A stretch of DNA of 64,000 nt. Source: Rana temporaria. Lineage: Eukaryota; Chordata; Amphibia; Anura; Ranidae. The position numbers and the translations under genes were made by a program. Positions 10,492 through 22,490 of the stretch are shown here, one piece after another. The notes under the pieces are model-generated. The model saw nothing but the letters and a program-made list of their open reading frames with translations. It did no database searches and had not been told where the DNA came from. The stretch's first letter is position 1. The number at the start of each line of letters is the position of its first letter. The stretch is taken from assembly GCF_905171775.1 (NCBI RefSeq), contig NC_053491.1:336296409-336360408 (forward strand). The letters run 5' to 3'.

Positions 10492-13400
10492 ATGGCTAAG
10501 ATTTTATCCTTAAATGTCCACGGGCTAAATTCCAACAGAAAACGGCATCTGGCGCTGAAAGAATTTAGGCAATCGGGGGCGGAGGTCATTATGGTCCAGG
10601 AGACACATTTCGACAAGGGGGGCTCCTTTGCTTTCGCCGCTAAATATTACACACAGATCTTCCTTTCCTCAGGGTCCCAAAAACGGGCTGGGGTTGCTAT
10701 ATTGATTAAAAAGGGCTCCCCCTTTGTTAGCTCCCACCACTATAGCGACCCACAGGGGCACTTCCTCATACTACAGGGCCTATGGCAGGAACAGAGGGTC
10801 ACCTTTTGTGCGATATACGCCCCAAACACTCGCCAACATGGGTTCCTATCTAGAGTCTATGCACGCCTCCATCGTACGGACTGTGGGACGTTGGTGGTAG
10901 GGGGGGACTTCAACCTGACTCAATCGGAGGCATCCGATCGCCACATGCTGAACCCCAAGGCTACCTCGCCCCGAGTACTTAGAGACTCGAGGCTGTTTCG
11001 CCAGATCTCCCGACGCTACGCTCTCTTTGACGCCTGGCGGGTCCTCCACCCTGGTGACAGACAATACACTTTCTACTCAGCCCCCCACTGCACCCACTCC
11101 CGGATAGACTATTTTTTTGTTAACTCTATGGCCCTTAGACAAACACAGGCAGCGCAAATCCTCCCGATATCCTGGTCAGATCATGCTCCAGTCTTACTGA
11201 CTATAGCACTAGGGGTCCCCATCCGCAGACCATGCACCTGGCGGCTAAATACGCTTCTTCTACAACACCTTCCCTCAAAATCCGAACTAGAGATAGCCAT
11301 GAAGTATTACTTTGCGGAGAATGACGTGCCGGACACGACGCCTCCCGTCTTGTGGGAAGCCCACAAGGCGGTGATGCGAGGAAAATGTTTAGCCCTGTCG
11401 GCCGCCATGAAGAAAGACGCGCAGGCCCTGAGACTCCAGACTGAAGGGGAGCTTAGGGTGTTGGAGGGCCAATTGCAGAGCTCTCCCACCTTGGCGCTCC
11501 TTAAAAAGATCACCTCCCTGCGGGCGACCCTGAGTGACCTAGCGATAGGTCGGGTGGAAAAGGCCTTGGTCAGACTAAGGCAGTTGTTCTATGATAAGGG
11601 GAATAAGGCCCACTCCCTCCTGGCTCGGAAACTGCGGGACAGCACGCAGGCCTCGACCCCTCACCAAATTAAATCTGCCACGGGTACCTTGCTTACGCAC
11701 CCAAGGGACATAGCCCACTCATTCGCGGAATTTTATACGCATCTTTATAATAACCCGGACATCCCAAGCACCCCTCTCTCTCCCGACGTAGCCCGACGTA
11801 TGGCCCAATATCTGGAGAATAGTGGGGTCTCCCGGCTGAGGCCTGAGGACTTGTCCTCTCTAATGCCCCGATAACGGAAGAAGAATTAGAGTCCACCATC
11901 AAATCCATGCCATCTAGCAAGGCCCCAGGGCCAGACGGCTTCCCTTATGAATATTATAAAGCGTTTCATCCTATATTGCTCCCCTACATGTGCAAACTAT
12001 TCAATGCATTTCTTCGTGAGACCCCCATCCCAGTGGACATGCAGAGGTCCTTTGTCACAGTAATACCCAAACAGGATAAGGACCCTTCCATCTGTGCCAA
12101 CTATAGGCCTATCGCCCTTTTAAACTCAGACCTCAAAATCTTCACTAAAGTGCTCTCTGTCCGTCTGAACGCAGTCCTCCCCTCCCTTATCCATAAAGAC
12201 CAGGTGGGCTTTGTCCCTCTCCGCCAGGCAGGTGACAACACCAGGAAGATAATCGACCTGGTGGAGGTGGCGAACAGGGAGGGCCTGCAGTCTCTGCTAC
12301 TCAGTTTGGACGCGGAAAAGGCCTTTGATCGCCTGGGCTGGCCCTTCCTGTTTGCCACGTTACAACACGTGGGATTCCGGGGACCCTTTTTACAGGCGAT
12401 TCGGCACCTATATGCAAACCCCTCCTCCCAAGTTAAGACTCCCTTCGCCCTCTCCCCCCCGTTCCCGGTGACAAATGGCACCAGGCAGGGCTGTCCGCTT
12501 TCCCCCTTGCTATTCGCATTATGTGTAGAACCCCTGGCGGCCACTATCCGAGGGAATGCTAGTATTAAGGGCATTATGGTCAGAGATCGGGAGTTCAAAA
12601 TCTCGTTGTTCGCAGATGACGTGATTTTGACTCTGACCCAGCCTAGAACATCCCTTCCGAATCTCCACGCGGAACTCGATCGGTACGGCGCTCTTTCGGG
12701 GTATAAAATTAATGCGTCCAAATCGGAGGCGCTCCCGCTTAACATGCAGATGGGTGAAGCGACCCACCTGCAAATGAACTTCCCCTACACGTGGAAAACA
12801 ACCGCCCTAAAGTACTTGGGTGTCTATATTACCCCGAGCTTTGGCACACTTTATCAGGAAAATTTCCCCCCGCTCTTCCGCTCCATCAGAGCCCTCCTGT
12901 TACAGTGGAGAAAACATCATATATCTCTCCTGGGGAGAGTCGCGTCGGTGAAAATGACTATCCTCCCAAAGGTCCTATACTTGTTCCAAACACTACCCAT
13001 CCAAGTCCCGTATGCCCACCTATGAAAACTCCAGACAGATCTGTTGCAGTTTACTTGGAACTACAAGCGTCATAGGATACCACGGTCAGTCCTGACGGCG
13101 GCGCGTACGGATGGAGGCCTGGCCTTCCCAGACCTTGTCAGGTACTATCAAGCAGCCCAGCTGCGAGCCATAGCTTCTTGGTTTACACTGCGTTCATACA
13201 ACAAGTGGACGGAAATTGAGAAGCTATGGCTGGCCCCAGTTCACCCCAATAGCCTCCTGTGGAGCGGACGTAGACCCCGATCGCTTGCTGGGCCCAATGT
13301 CGGTGCTCCGACGGATGTGGCGTAAGCTAATACCCCAACATAGGCTGACCTCCAGTGGCTCGCTCCTGACCTCTTTTGCCTGTAACCCCAAGGTGCCGGA

Positions 13401-14286
13401 CAGCCTCACCCACCGCATGTCATTCCCGTGGACCTCTAGGAACCTCTTCCACTTTGGCAATCTGGTTGACCCTTTGACCCGTAAATTACGCTCCTTTGCT
13501 GACCTGCGCTCCCAACACGGTCTCCCGAACCGGGAATTCTACGGGTATCTCCAAATACGCCATTATGCCTTGTCAATAGCTCCAAAATTGCAGTTCTCCC
13601 CCCCGACCCCGTTTGAGCATTTGATTCTGGCGGGGTCGGCTCAGAGGGGATTGATCTCGGGGATATACTCAATACTGAATGCCTGGCCCATGGAGGCGAA
13701 GGGCAAGCATGCATACATGATTAAATGGGAAAAGGCCCTGGGCGAGGAGAGCCCTATGGAACAATGGCACGAGATCTGGGGGCAGGCGGCAAAGAGCTCG
13801 ATTTGCACGTTATACAAAGAAAACATTTATAAAATACTGTGTTTCTGGTACATGACCCCGGACGTCCTCCATGCCATTTATCCCACTAGCTCGGACCGCT
13901 GCTGGCGGTGCCTGGGGGCGAGGGGCACCCTCCTCCATGTGTACTGGGAGTGCCCACTGATTGCTCCTTTCTGGGACTCGGTCCGGCAGCTGCTGGAGCG
14001 GCTCCTAGAGAGGAAGATCCCTTCCTCCCCAAAATATTTCATCCTGGGACTTCCTCCGGTAAGACTACCGTCTCCATATAAGAAACTGGCCCGACACATT
14101 CTCACAGCAGCCCGCTGCCTGGTGGCGTTGCACTGGAAGCGTCGGTCTCCCCCTCCCCCTGAAGCCCTATACGCCAGGATTAAAGACGTGGAGATCATGG
14201 AGGGGATGACGGCCAGGTTACGGGATCGGCAGGAGGCTCACGACAAGGTCTGGGAACTGTGGCACCGCCGGGAGGATCCACCCTGA
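10492..14286 (+). pseudogene. L1-type ORF2 (endonuclease-reverse transcriptase), broken
   Basis: Four consecutive frames encode the canonical ORF2 order. An AP endonuclease starts at the ATG 10492 (MAKILSLNVHGLNSN; QETH, GGDFNL near 10905 and SDHAPV near 11176 are the catalytic boxes). The reverse transcriptase follows from 11907, with NYRPIALLN, an FADD box at 12609-12620 and KINASKSEAL. A cysteine-histidine knuckle (CWRC...HVYWECP) lies at 13900-13956. The protein would nick target DNA and prime reverse transcription. Lesions: a frameshift near 11855, an in-frame TGA at 13023-13025 and a frameshift near 13270-13320. ORF1 upstream is intact, so the copy is probably fairly young but not autonomous. 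Confidence 0.9.
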
Positions 14287-14686
14287 GAAGGTACATGGGC
14301 CGAAATGACGACACTCCCTCTCTCTATCACTTTCCCTTTCTTTTCCCCTCTTTTCTTTCCTTTTCTCTTTGAAGACCCCTAGTGTCTCCGGTTGCTTTGA
14401 TACTTAGAAGTTAAGTCTACTGCTTAGTATAGCCATAACATGTGGTTAGTCCGGAAGGACAATGGCCAGCTTGCACTTCGCCATGTTGGCGGCACTGGTT
14501 TTAATAGGCAAGCTGGCATACTTGCAACTGCTAGACAGAGATAACATGAACGCCCTAGGCTACTGTTACGGTGTTTATTCTTTATGTTCCCACTGCGGGC
14601 CTGCGGCTCTATGTGGCTGTATGTTATGTACATTGGAACCATTGACCAATAAAATTGTTATTGATAAAAAAAAAAAGTGGAAAGTG

Positions 14687-15389
14687 ATGAAAACAATAGG
14701 ATAGTAAAGGGAGTACAGGATAGAGGAAAGGCTCCGGGATCGTTACATAATCACATTAGAGATAGTAATAATATCGATGAACTGTATCCAGAATGTTACT
14801 GGCTTACAATATCTTACCAAGGTCTCAATAGAAAATCATCTGGGTTAGATGAGATAGTATAGGTCGCCCATGGGTTCCATAAATACAGAAATACAATTCG
14901 GTTTTAAATATAGGAGTGCGGTAGTCGGATCAGGAGTAATGGATTTCTTGAAAACTGCTGAAATCATTAGGAATATTTCTTTCCAGTCATTTTTTGTAAC
15001 AGGGCACTCCCAGAAAATATGTAAATGTGTTCCCGGATCACCACAGCCGTGAAAACAAAGCTGGGAATAATGGGGAGCAAATTTTGCTATTCTAACAGGA
15101 ACCAAATACGTTATTCCAGGTAGATATATCTATATTGAAACCAAGGTCGTTCATCCATTTTTCAGCATATGAAGGTAATTTTGTGGTAAGCTTAGTACTT
15201 AGTTGGCTATATAGTATTGAAATGAGTCCTCTTGAATTAGGATCTTGTTTACATATTCGTTCAAACTGCGTCATGTGACTCAATTTATTTATACCTTGTA
15301 AATATGGTGCAAAGAAGTTTTTAATTTGTAAGTAGCGAAAAATTTCTGATGCCGGAAGTTTATGACTTTCACGTATTTCTGAAAATGTT
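14687..15389 (-). pseudogene. Older L1-type ORF2 C-terminal fragment, minus strand
   Basis: Minus-strand frames (15105 down to 14845, and 15389 down to 15092) align with the C-terminus of the full-length L1 next door: SEIRESHKLPASEIFRYLQI matches its SFADLR...YLQI stretch, and CFHGCGDPGTHLHIFWECP is the same Cys/His knuckle. A frameshift separates the two frames. The younger plus-strand L1 is inserted just downstream of its coding end, and a piggyBac MITE abuts its 5' side at 15390. Confidence 0.85.
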
Positions 15390-15393
15390 TTAA

Positions 15394-16383
15394 CCACTTG
15401 CCGACGGCGCACCGTCATTATACGTCCACAAGGTGGCTCTGCTGGGCGAGAGCACGTAATATGACGTCCTCTCTCCCACCCGCCACTAGGGGCGCGTGCG
15501 CCGCCGGAGGCGCGCGCCCCCCGCGCGCCCCCGACTCCCGTGCGTGTGCCCGGCGGGTGCGATCGCCGCCGGGCACACGCGATCGCTCGGTACAGAGCGG
15601 GGACCGGGAGCTGTGTGTGTAAACACACAGCTCCCGGTCCTGTCAGCAGGGGAAATGCTGATCTTCGGTTCATACAATGTATGAACCGAGGATCAGTGTT
15701 TCCCCTAGTGAGGCCACCCCCCCCCCACAGTAAGAACACACCCAGGCATACTTAACCCCTTCCCCGCCCCCTAGTGTTAACCCCTTCACTGCCAGTGGCA
15801 TTTTTATAGTAATCCAATGCATTTTTATAGCACTGATCGCTATAAAAATGCCAATGGTCCCAAAAATGTGTCAAAAGTGTCCGAAGTGTCCGCCATAATG
15901 TCGCAGTACCGGAAAAAAAAATCGCTGATCGCCGCCATTACTAGTAAAAAAAATATAATAAAAATGACATAAAAATACCCCCTATTTTGTAAACGCTATA
16001 ACTTTTGCGCAAACCAATCAATAAACGCCTATTGCGATTTTTTTTTTTACGAAAAATATGTAGAAGAAAACGTATCGGCCTAAACTGAGGAAAAAAAATG
16101 TTTTTTTATATATTTTTGGGGGATATTTATTATAGCAAAATGTAAAAAATATTCATTTTTTTCAAAATTGTCGCTCTATTTTTGTTTATAGCGCAAAAAC
16201 TAAAAACCGCAGAGGTGATCAAATACCACCAAAAGAAAGCTCTATTTGTGGGAAAAAAAGGACGCCAATTTTGTTTGGGAGCCACGTCGCACGACCGCGC
16301 AATTGTCTGTTAAAGCGACGCAGTCCCGAATCGCAAAAAGTACTCTGGTCTTTGGGCAGCAATATGGTCCGGGGGGTAAGTGG
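15394..16383 (+). mobile_element. piggyBac-type MITE, complete
   Basis: Starts CCACTTGCCGACGGCGC after TTAA (15390-15393) and ends GGTAAGTGG before TTAA (16384-16387). It carries a perfect 18-bp-arm hairpin at 15601-15640 (loop GTAA) and a second palindrome at 15659-15695. Its 3' 400 bases match the 3' end of the coding piggyBac element (40262-40652), so it is a deletion derivative of that family or a close sister. It encodes no protein. Confidence 0.88.
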
Positions 16384-16387
16384 TTAA

Positions 16388-16559
16388 ATGAGGCAGGTGA
16401 TAAAAAGTCACAACACTGTGTTAGACCCGCCCTTTTGTCTATTTGTATGCTTTTGTCTGTCAGCTACACCTCCTGTTTCCTTGAATCTTCTATATGCTGA
16501 TTTTGTTCTTCTTTTTTTATCCTATTTACCTCTTTAGGTAACCATACCTTTTTTTTCTT
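16388..16559. other. Unassigned short interval
   Basis: Pyrimidine-rich DNA between the MITE and the CR1 fragment; nothing specific recognised. Confidence 0.4.
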
Positions 16560-17290
16560 CCGTTTATTTTTACTAACTTACCTGGCATATATTCTAGTTG
16601 CCACCAAGATGGTAGACTTTATTAGTGCCCATTGATTACATTTTACATCAACCTTTCAATTATCTATTTAGAAATGTCCCCATTTCAGCAAAATGTGTCC
16701 TTTTGAAATCTAAAACTTTTGTTTTTGTATATGATTTTTCAGCTGTTGTTTTAATATCAAACCTAAGACATTGGTTATCACTAAAACCCAAATTCTCACC
16801 CACCTCAACATCAGACAGTTGATTCCCATTTGATTCCCTTTAGAAAGTTTGTAAGTACTAGGTCTAGAATGTGGTTACCCATTCAGTGCTTCCATTACAT
16901 CCCTGCTCCTGCTTGTAATAGCAGTTAATGTCAGGCATGTTGAAGTTACCCATAATCAAAACCTCTCCCTTCATTGCCATTTAAGTTATCTTGTCAATCA
17001 ACAAGTTATCATAATCTTTAGTCTGTCCTGAGGGTCTGTATTGTACTACACCAGTTCTAAGGGAAGGTCCCTCTCTGATTAAAAGGCAGACCCAGAGGAT
17101 TTTGCGTATTTGATTTGATTTTTTGGATTAATGTTAGCGTTATGCTATTTTTGACATACCGTATGTGGCAACTCCACCTCCCATCTTCCCTACTCTGTTG
17201 TTCCTGTATAATGTATATCCTGGTATACTCATTTGAATCATTGAACCATGTCTCTGTAATTGCAACAAGGTTCAAGTTGTCTCTAGACAT
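16560..17290 (-). pseudogene. CR1-clade LINE endonuclease-domain fragment
   Basis: Minus-strand translation begins at 17290 with MSRDNLNLVAITETWFNDSN, the N-terminal AP-endonuclease box of CR1-type ORF2 proteins. It continues through frameshifts to a GNFNMPDINCYY stretch (normally GDFN) near 16960 and a FSDNQCLRFDI stretch (normally SDH) near 16780. Both catalytic motifs are mutated. The reverse transcriptase is absent. It is cut by a MITE at 17294. Confidence 0.75.
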
Positions 17291-17293
17291 AAG

Positions 17294-18307
17294 GGGCCAG
17301 ATTCACAAAGGTTAGCGGATCTTTAGATCCGTGTAACCTATGTGAATTAAGATCCGCCCTCGCAAGTTTGTGAGGAAAGTGTCAAATTCACAAAACACTT
17401 ACCTCCAAACTTGCGACGGCGGATCCTAACTCCCCCAGCGGAATTCAAATTCCGCGGCTAGGGGAGTGTCATATTTAAATCAAGCGCGCTCCCGCGCCGA
17501 TTTAAATACGCATGCGTCGTCCGGGGAATTTCCCGGCGTGCATTGCTCCCACTCAGGGGCGGACTGACCATTGAGTCACTCGGGCACTGCCCGAGGGCCC
17601 CATGCCACTAGGGGGCCCCATCCGGGTTGCCAGGCTCAGTAAAACCAGGGACAGTATGTAAAAATCTGTGTTTTTTTTAGATCTGTCCCTGATATGTCCG
17701 AAAATGACATGCTTTTAATGTGAATATCCCAAGATTTTAGCTGCCCGCCTCTGCACTACCTCCTGGCGTGGTGGTCATCTGTAAGCCAGAGGGGCCCCAT
17801 AATCTTCTATTGCCCGGGGGCCCCATGAGTTGTCAGTCCGCCCCTGCTCCCACTGACGTCAATAGGACGTCAGTGGTTTCGATGCGTACGCAAACTACGT
17901 AGTTCCGTATTCGAGAACGACTTACGGAAACTACGTAAAAAAATACAAATCGACGCGGGAACGACGGCCATACTTAACAATACTTACCCCTGCTTTTAGC
18001 ATGGGTAAGTATACGACGGGTACCGCGCTACGGAAACGACGTAAGAACACCGCGTCGGGTCCGCGTACGGTCGTGAATTTCGCGTATCTCGCTGATTTAC
18101 ATATTATTCAGTGTAAATCAGCGGGAACGCCATTTTTAAATCGAAAAAAAGATCCGACAGTGTAACACAGTGTGACACTGTCGGATCTCAGCCCTATCTA
18201 TGCGTATCTGATTCTATGAATCAGGTGCATAGATAGGACCAGAAAAAATCCGAGATACGATGGTGTATCTGAGATACACCGTCGTATCTGCTTCGTGAAT
18301 CTGGGCC
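17294..18307. mobile_element. MITE, GGGCCAGATTCAC family, copy A
   Basis: Left end GGGCCAGATTCACAAAG and reverse-complemented right end GGCCCAGATTCACGAAG form terminal inverted repeats, flanked by the 3-bp duplication AAG (17291-17293 and 18308-18310). Interior is rich in GATCCG and TACG palindromes. A hAT-type element is nested at 17554-17846. Two further copies lie at 22491-23200 and 24153-24870. A 3-bp duplication suggests a PIF/Harbinger-like mobiliser, although the usual TWA target is not seen. Confidence 0.8.
17554..17846. mobile_element. hAT-type MITE nested in copy A
   Basis: Termini CAGGGGCGGACTGACCA and CAGTCCGCCCCTG are inverted and flanked by the perfect 8-bp duplication CTCCCACT (17546-17553, 17847-17854). 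The 8-bp duplication and CAGGG start are hAT hallmarks. It carries no transposase. Confidence 0.85.
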
Positions 18308-18310
18308 AAG

Positions 18311-20345
18311 AGCTGTCAGTTTACAAAGCTTGTTCCTTAAACAACGGATAATTCGTTTGCTGTAAAGAAATAGCTTTTTATTTTACCAGACCATTTGCAT
18401 ACTCCTTCTAAATAAGTGTGGCTGGTTAATTTTTAAGCAGCTGATATTTCTATGTTCTGAGGAAAGCTGTGTCTGCATCCCTTTAGAAAAATCTGACTTG
18501 CATCCTAGCCAGTAGTATATTTAGGTTTTGTGCTTCCCTAGGCCTGACTAAACTCGTGCATCCCCTAATTTAAATTTGACCCACCCCTTCCTGTCAAGGT
18601 CAGACCCCTTGCTGTTTAAGACCCACCCTGAAAATTTAGAGTGGGGACACTAGTTCTGAGGGCCTGGGGGGGGGGGCAATGGAGTCCCTTAATTTGCATA
18701 GATTTTCTCTCACTTCCTGTTTGGCTATGGGGCAGGAAGTGAAGGGAAATATCTGCAATGGGACTGGGGTGGTACATAAATAAACTCACCGGGGCTATAA
18801 CTCTCTCTTAAACTATCCAAAATGAAAAAAAAAAGTGTTGCCTATAGTTCTACTTTAAGCACAAATTTCTGATAATTTTATGAAGAGGAATAAGAAGATA
18901 CAACCATGCCAATGGTGCAACAGAAAATAAATTGCACATTGAGGAAGCTTTGTGGTCCAGGATGATAGGACAGTCAAAATTAGAAGCACGCATCCCCCAC
19001 AGTTGAGGAATGCCGACCGCCTACATACCGGAAGCAGTGCGGCTGCTTTATCGAGGCCCTAGACTAATTTGCCTCTCTGCCCAGTCTGCCCCATAAGACT
19101 GGCGCTACACTAACAGTGTAGCACAAGGCGGCGGGGACTCTTTCTGTGCTGCCCCCCTGCAAAGTGCTGCCCTAGACCTGGGCCTTGTTGGCCTAGGTGG
19201 CCTAGGCCAGGATACAGCGTTGATCCTAGCGCAGACCTCTGAGAAAACCAGTGAGCCAATCACACAAGCAGGAAATTACATTTTTGGGGGTGTCCTGTAT
19301 ACCAGCTGTGCACAAAAGACCTCCAGGTTGCCATATTGCATTGGATTTTACAGAAAATTACAGCGCTGCAGATTAAAAAAGGAAGGTGATTTTTTAATAC
19401 CATTAAAGCACTTATTACCCCCTGACATGCCACATTTGGCATGTCATTGTTTGGGGGGGGGGGGGCCTGGTTTTGACAGGTACCCAGTTCCCACTTCCGC
19501 TAAGGGCCACCTAGGCATCGCTGGACAATGGGACAGGTGAATGTGTGTTTATTAAAAGTTATCAGCTACACTTTTTGTAGCTGCTGACTTTTAATAAACA
19601 CAGAACCAGGTGGAACTCCACTTTGTATTACAACATGGCTTGTGAAGCAATTTATTATGCTATTTCTTTTTTATTGCCTAGATTTTTTTCCCACAAATTT
19701 GGCATTCCTGAGATTTTGTGTTACATTCTGAAACTTGTAGTTCCAAAGCAGCTGGAAAGTCACACAATAAATCAACTACCCCAGAGGTAATATAATCTTC
19801 ATCCATGAGAAAGCAATGTCCTTATTTCAGTGCAGAATATTGCCTGCCCCACAGATACCAGAGAACGCTTCCTAATTTCCAGGAATAATGACAGATGGGG
19901 CAGCCTTTGGCATCACAGGCTCTTTCTGAAGTGCAGCGCTCTCCCATCGCTGCCTTCCTTCATGTGAAGAATATTATGCACAGACCACGTGGCTCCTCAC
20001 TGTGTGCCATCATTAGCCTTTTAAATCTTTGATGTGGCTTTGAACAGCTGGAAAGGTGCACGAACCCAGGAAATATTTGCATGGCTTCATCCCACACCTT
20101 CTGAGGGTGCCTCCTCATCTGCTATCAGCCTCTGTGACATTGGTGCCACTCTTATTAGCATGTTTGTTTCTCACCTACAGTAGCCTGCTATTCATGAGCA
20201 TTACCTAACACTCTCCATTCTAGCAATTCAAAGGTGCCAACATTTATATCACCATAAAAAGGTCTGTTAAAAAAATCTACAAAGCTATTAATATTGTTAA
20301 GACATTTTACAAAAAGTAAAAAATAATCATGATCAAGTACACACA
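18311..20345. other. Unassigned interval with short interspersed repeats
   Basis: No supported gene. Bases 18700-18862 contain a CACTTCCTGTTTGGCTATGG block that I recall as an interspersed repeat of frog genomes (recall, not checked). Bases 19544-19603 form a strong hairpin with GTGTTTATTAAAAGT and its complement as arms, probably the end of another foldback element. The 106-codon frame at 19220 shows no domain. Confidence 0.45.
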
Positions 20346-20357
20346 TACCGTATATAC

Positions 20358-20490
<133 letters not shown>

Positions 20491-20534
20491 GTTCTAGCGC
20501 ACACACATAAATATACGCTATTTTCCCAAAAGCT

Positions 20535-21016
20535 TAGTCCTTATGGTTGAGTTGACCCACCTTTGCAACTATAACAGCTTCAACTCTTCTGGGAAGGCTG
20601 TCCACAAGGTTTAGGAGTGTGTTTATGGGAATGTTTGACCATTCTTCCAGAAGCGCATTTATGAGATCAGGCACTGATGTTGAACAAAAAGACCTGGCTT
20701 GGAGTCTCTGCTGTAATTCTTCCTAAATGTGTTCTATCGGGTTGAGTATAGGACTCTGTGCAGGCCAGTCAAGTTCTTCCACCCCAAACTCGCTCATCCA
20801 TGTTTTTAGGGACCTTGCTTTGTGCACTGGTCCAAATCATTTGGTGGAGGGGGGATTATGGTGTGGGGTTGTTTTTCAGGGGTTGGGATTGGCCCCTTAT
20901 TTCCAGTGAAGGGAACTCTTAAGGCATCAGCATACCATGACATTTTGGACAATTTCCTGCTCCCAACTTTGTGGGAACAGTTTGGGAATGGCCCCTTCCT
21001 GTTCCAACATCACTGA
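20535..21016. pseudogene. Tc1-type transposase remnant with internal inversion
   Basis: Bases 20535-20831 read as Tc1 transposase only on the minus strand (the complement of CTCGCTCATCCATG encodes the usual HxWMSEFG-type stretch and of GGCCAGTCAAGTTC the WPAQSPDLNP-type stretch). Bases 20832-21016 read on the plus strand as FGGGGIMVWGCFSGVGIGPL up to FLFQHH, the segment that should precede it on the same strand. The junction is near 20832. Both halves belong to one widespread fish/frog Tc1 family by recall. The N-terminal DNA-binding part is missing. Confidence 0.75.
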
Positions 21017-21659
21017 ATGACTTGTAAACAAAATCAAGTGTTACTAATCACCTCCTTAATGGCACACAAAGTCATTTGACTTTCAACTGCAATCAGCTTT
21101 GGTCATTTTAATTAGCTCAGTATAAATAGAGCTTTCCTGGAGCATTTCAGTCCCTGGTAGTACAACTGAAACAAACAATCAACTATGGGTGGCAAGCCAC
21201 TGTTAAGCAATCTTCGGGATAAAGTCATGGACAGGCACAAGTCAGGAGATGAATACAAAACAATTTCAAAGGGGTTATCAATGCCTACAAGAACAGTAAA
21301 GTCTATTATTAAGCAGTAGAAGGTATTTGGTACAACACAGACCCTCCCTGGATCAGGACGTTGCTCAAAACTGGATGAAAGAGCCAGAAGGAAACTAGTC
21401 AGAGAGGCTACCAAGAGGCTTACAGCAACTCTGAAGCAGTTGCAGGAATTTATGAGAAAGTGGTCATTGTGTGCATGTGACAACACTATCACAAATTCTC
21501 CACAAATGTGTCATGTATGGGAAGGTTGCAAGGAAAAAGCCATGCCTCAAGAAAAACCACATGCCGTCGCAACTGAGCTTTGCCAAATCGCCCCTTGAAA
21601 ATTCTGAGGCCGCATGGCCACATGGAGAGTGTTATGGCCAGATGAGACTAAAATGAAAC
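21017..21659 (+). pseudogene. Second Tc1-type transposase, N-terminal part
   Basis: A TATA-like GTATAAATAG at 21119-21128 precedes an ATG at 21185 that opens MGGKPLLSNLRDKVMDRHKS, the first helix-turn-helix of a Tc1-family transposase. The frame then shows a stop at 21317 and several shifts, reaching WPDETK, the first catalytic Asp region, near 21637. The copy is interrupted there by unrelated sequence and resumes at about 23650. Tc1 transposases cut and paste at TA sites. Confidence 0.75.
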
Positions 21660-21877
21660 AAAGGGGCCTGGCCAAAGACATGATTAATAAGGTCATTTGG
21701 TGGGCGAGAAGGGACCTGCTGTCAAGGGACACTGATTTCAGTGACCCGGCCCGGCCTGCTTCTCATCTTGCTCCTGCTGCCACATCATCACCACCTGCAA
21801 GGGGCCGTGGACGGGGCCGTGGAAGTTCCACTGCAAGGCAGCCTGGAAGGAAGGCTGTAAGGAAGACCAGAAAGTGA
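21660..21877 (+). pseudogene. C-terminal fragment of an unidentified RG-rich protein
   Basis: After the Tc1 break the open frame runs into a different sequence ending GRGRGRGSSTARQPGRKAV and a stop at 21877. It is followed by a non-coding stretch with an AATAAA at about 22112, like the last exon of a gene. A DNA-transposon accessory protein (for example of PIF/Harbinger type) is one possibility because foldback termini (GTGTGTACACGGCC) occur downstream at 23553. I do not recognise the protein, and its N-terminus is missing. Confidence 0.35.
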
Positions 21878-22490
21878 TTCCCTGGCTTCCAGCTGATTTG
21901 GCCACAAACTGAGGTTGTTGTAGTACCACAGCTTGGGGTCATGTATATCATCTGCTGCTGTTTATGATTTCTGTGATTTGGGGGGGAGCACATTGTGACT
22001 CCTGAGGTTGTTGATTTTGTTCTTGATCATGGTGGACTGTGCCTTTGGTGTCCAAAACCTCTGCATGTATTTTGTGAATTTCTCAAATTTTCAAAAAAAC
22101 ATTGGCCAGAATAAATGGTAATTTAATTTCAGTTCAAATCTTGTCTATTGTGTTTTTCTGGTGAATAGCCATCAAACATTTCCAAAATACAATGTGTAAT
22201 TAACAAAGGACACAACCTCCTTGAGGGGGGGGGGTAACATTGGTGTGATAACTTGACACAAAAAAAAAATAACTCCATAAAAAAATAAAAATAAATGTCC
22301 CCCAAAAAAAGAAATTTAAAAAAACATTTCTCCAAAACAAAAAAAAACAAAAAAAATACATGTGAAGTACAACAAAAATATTTTGAAAATCTGGCTTGCG
22401 AAAAAAACATAAAAAAACATGAAATCACAAGCAAAAAAGAAAAGAAATCAGTATGGGAGAACTCTGTCTAAATAGCATCAGCAAAACAAC
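21878..22490. other. Probable 3' untranslated and A-rich tract
   Basis: Follows the RG-rich fragment. Bases 22258-22445 are very A-rich with many short A runs. No gene is visible; the minus-strand 101-codon frame is a Phe/Leu artefact of the A runs. Confidence 0.4.

Larger units (their letters stand above)
8039..14671 (+). mobile_element. Full-length L1/Tx1-type LINE
   Basis: The insertion is bounded by a perfect 15-bp target-site duplication (AAAAAGTGGAAAGTG at 8024-8038 and 14672-14686) and ends in an A-rich tail. It starts with a G-rich GGAGGGCGGGGCC, has a short 5' leader, ORF1 (8141-9895), a 0.6-kb inter-ORF region with a long T tract, ORF2 remnants (10492-14286) and a 3' untranslated region with an AATAAA at about 14649. 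The architecture, ORF1 type and AP-type endonuclease place it in the L1 group; the Tx1-like branch common in amphibians is my inference. Confidence 0.92.

Noticed and set aside
16246..16500. 84-codon frame starting MWEKKDANFVWEP, also found at 7547
   Set aside because: Shared between copies only because it is the conserved 3' end of the piggyBac MITE family; it runs past the element border in one copy and differs after it.
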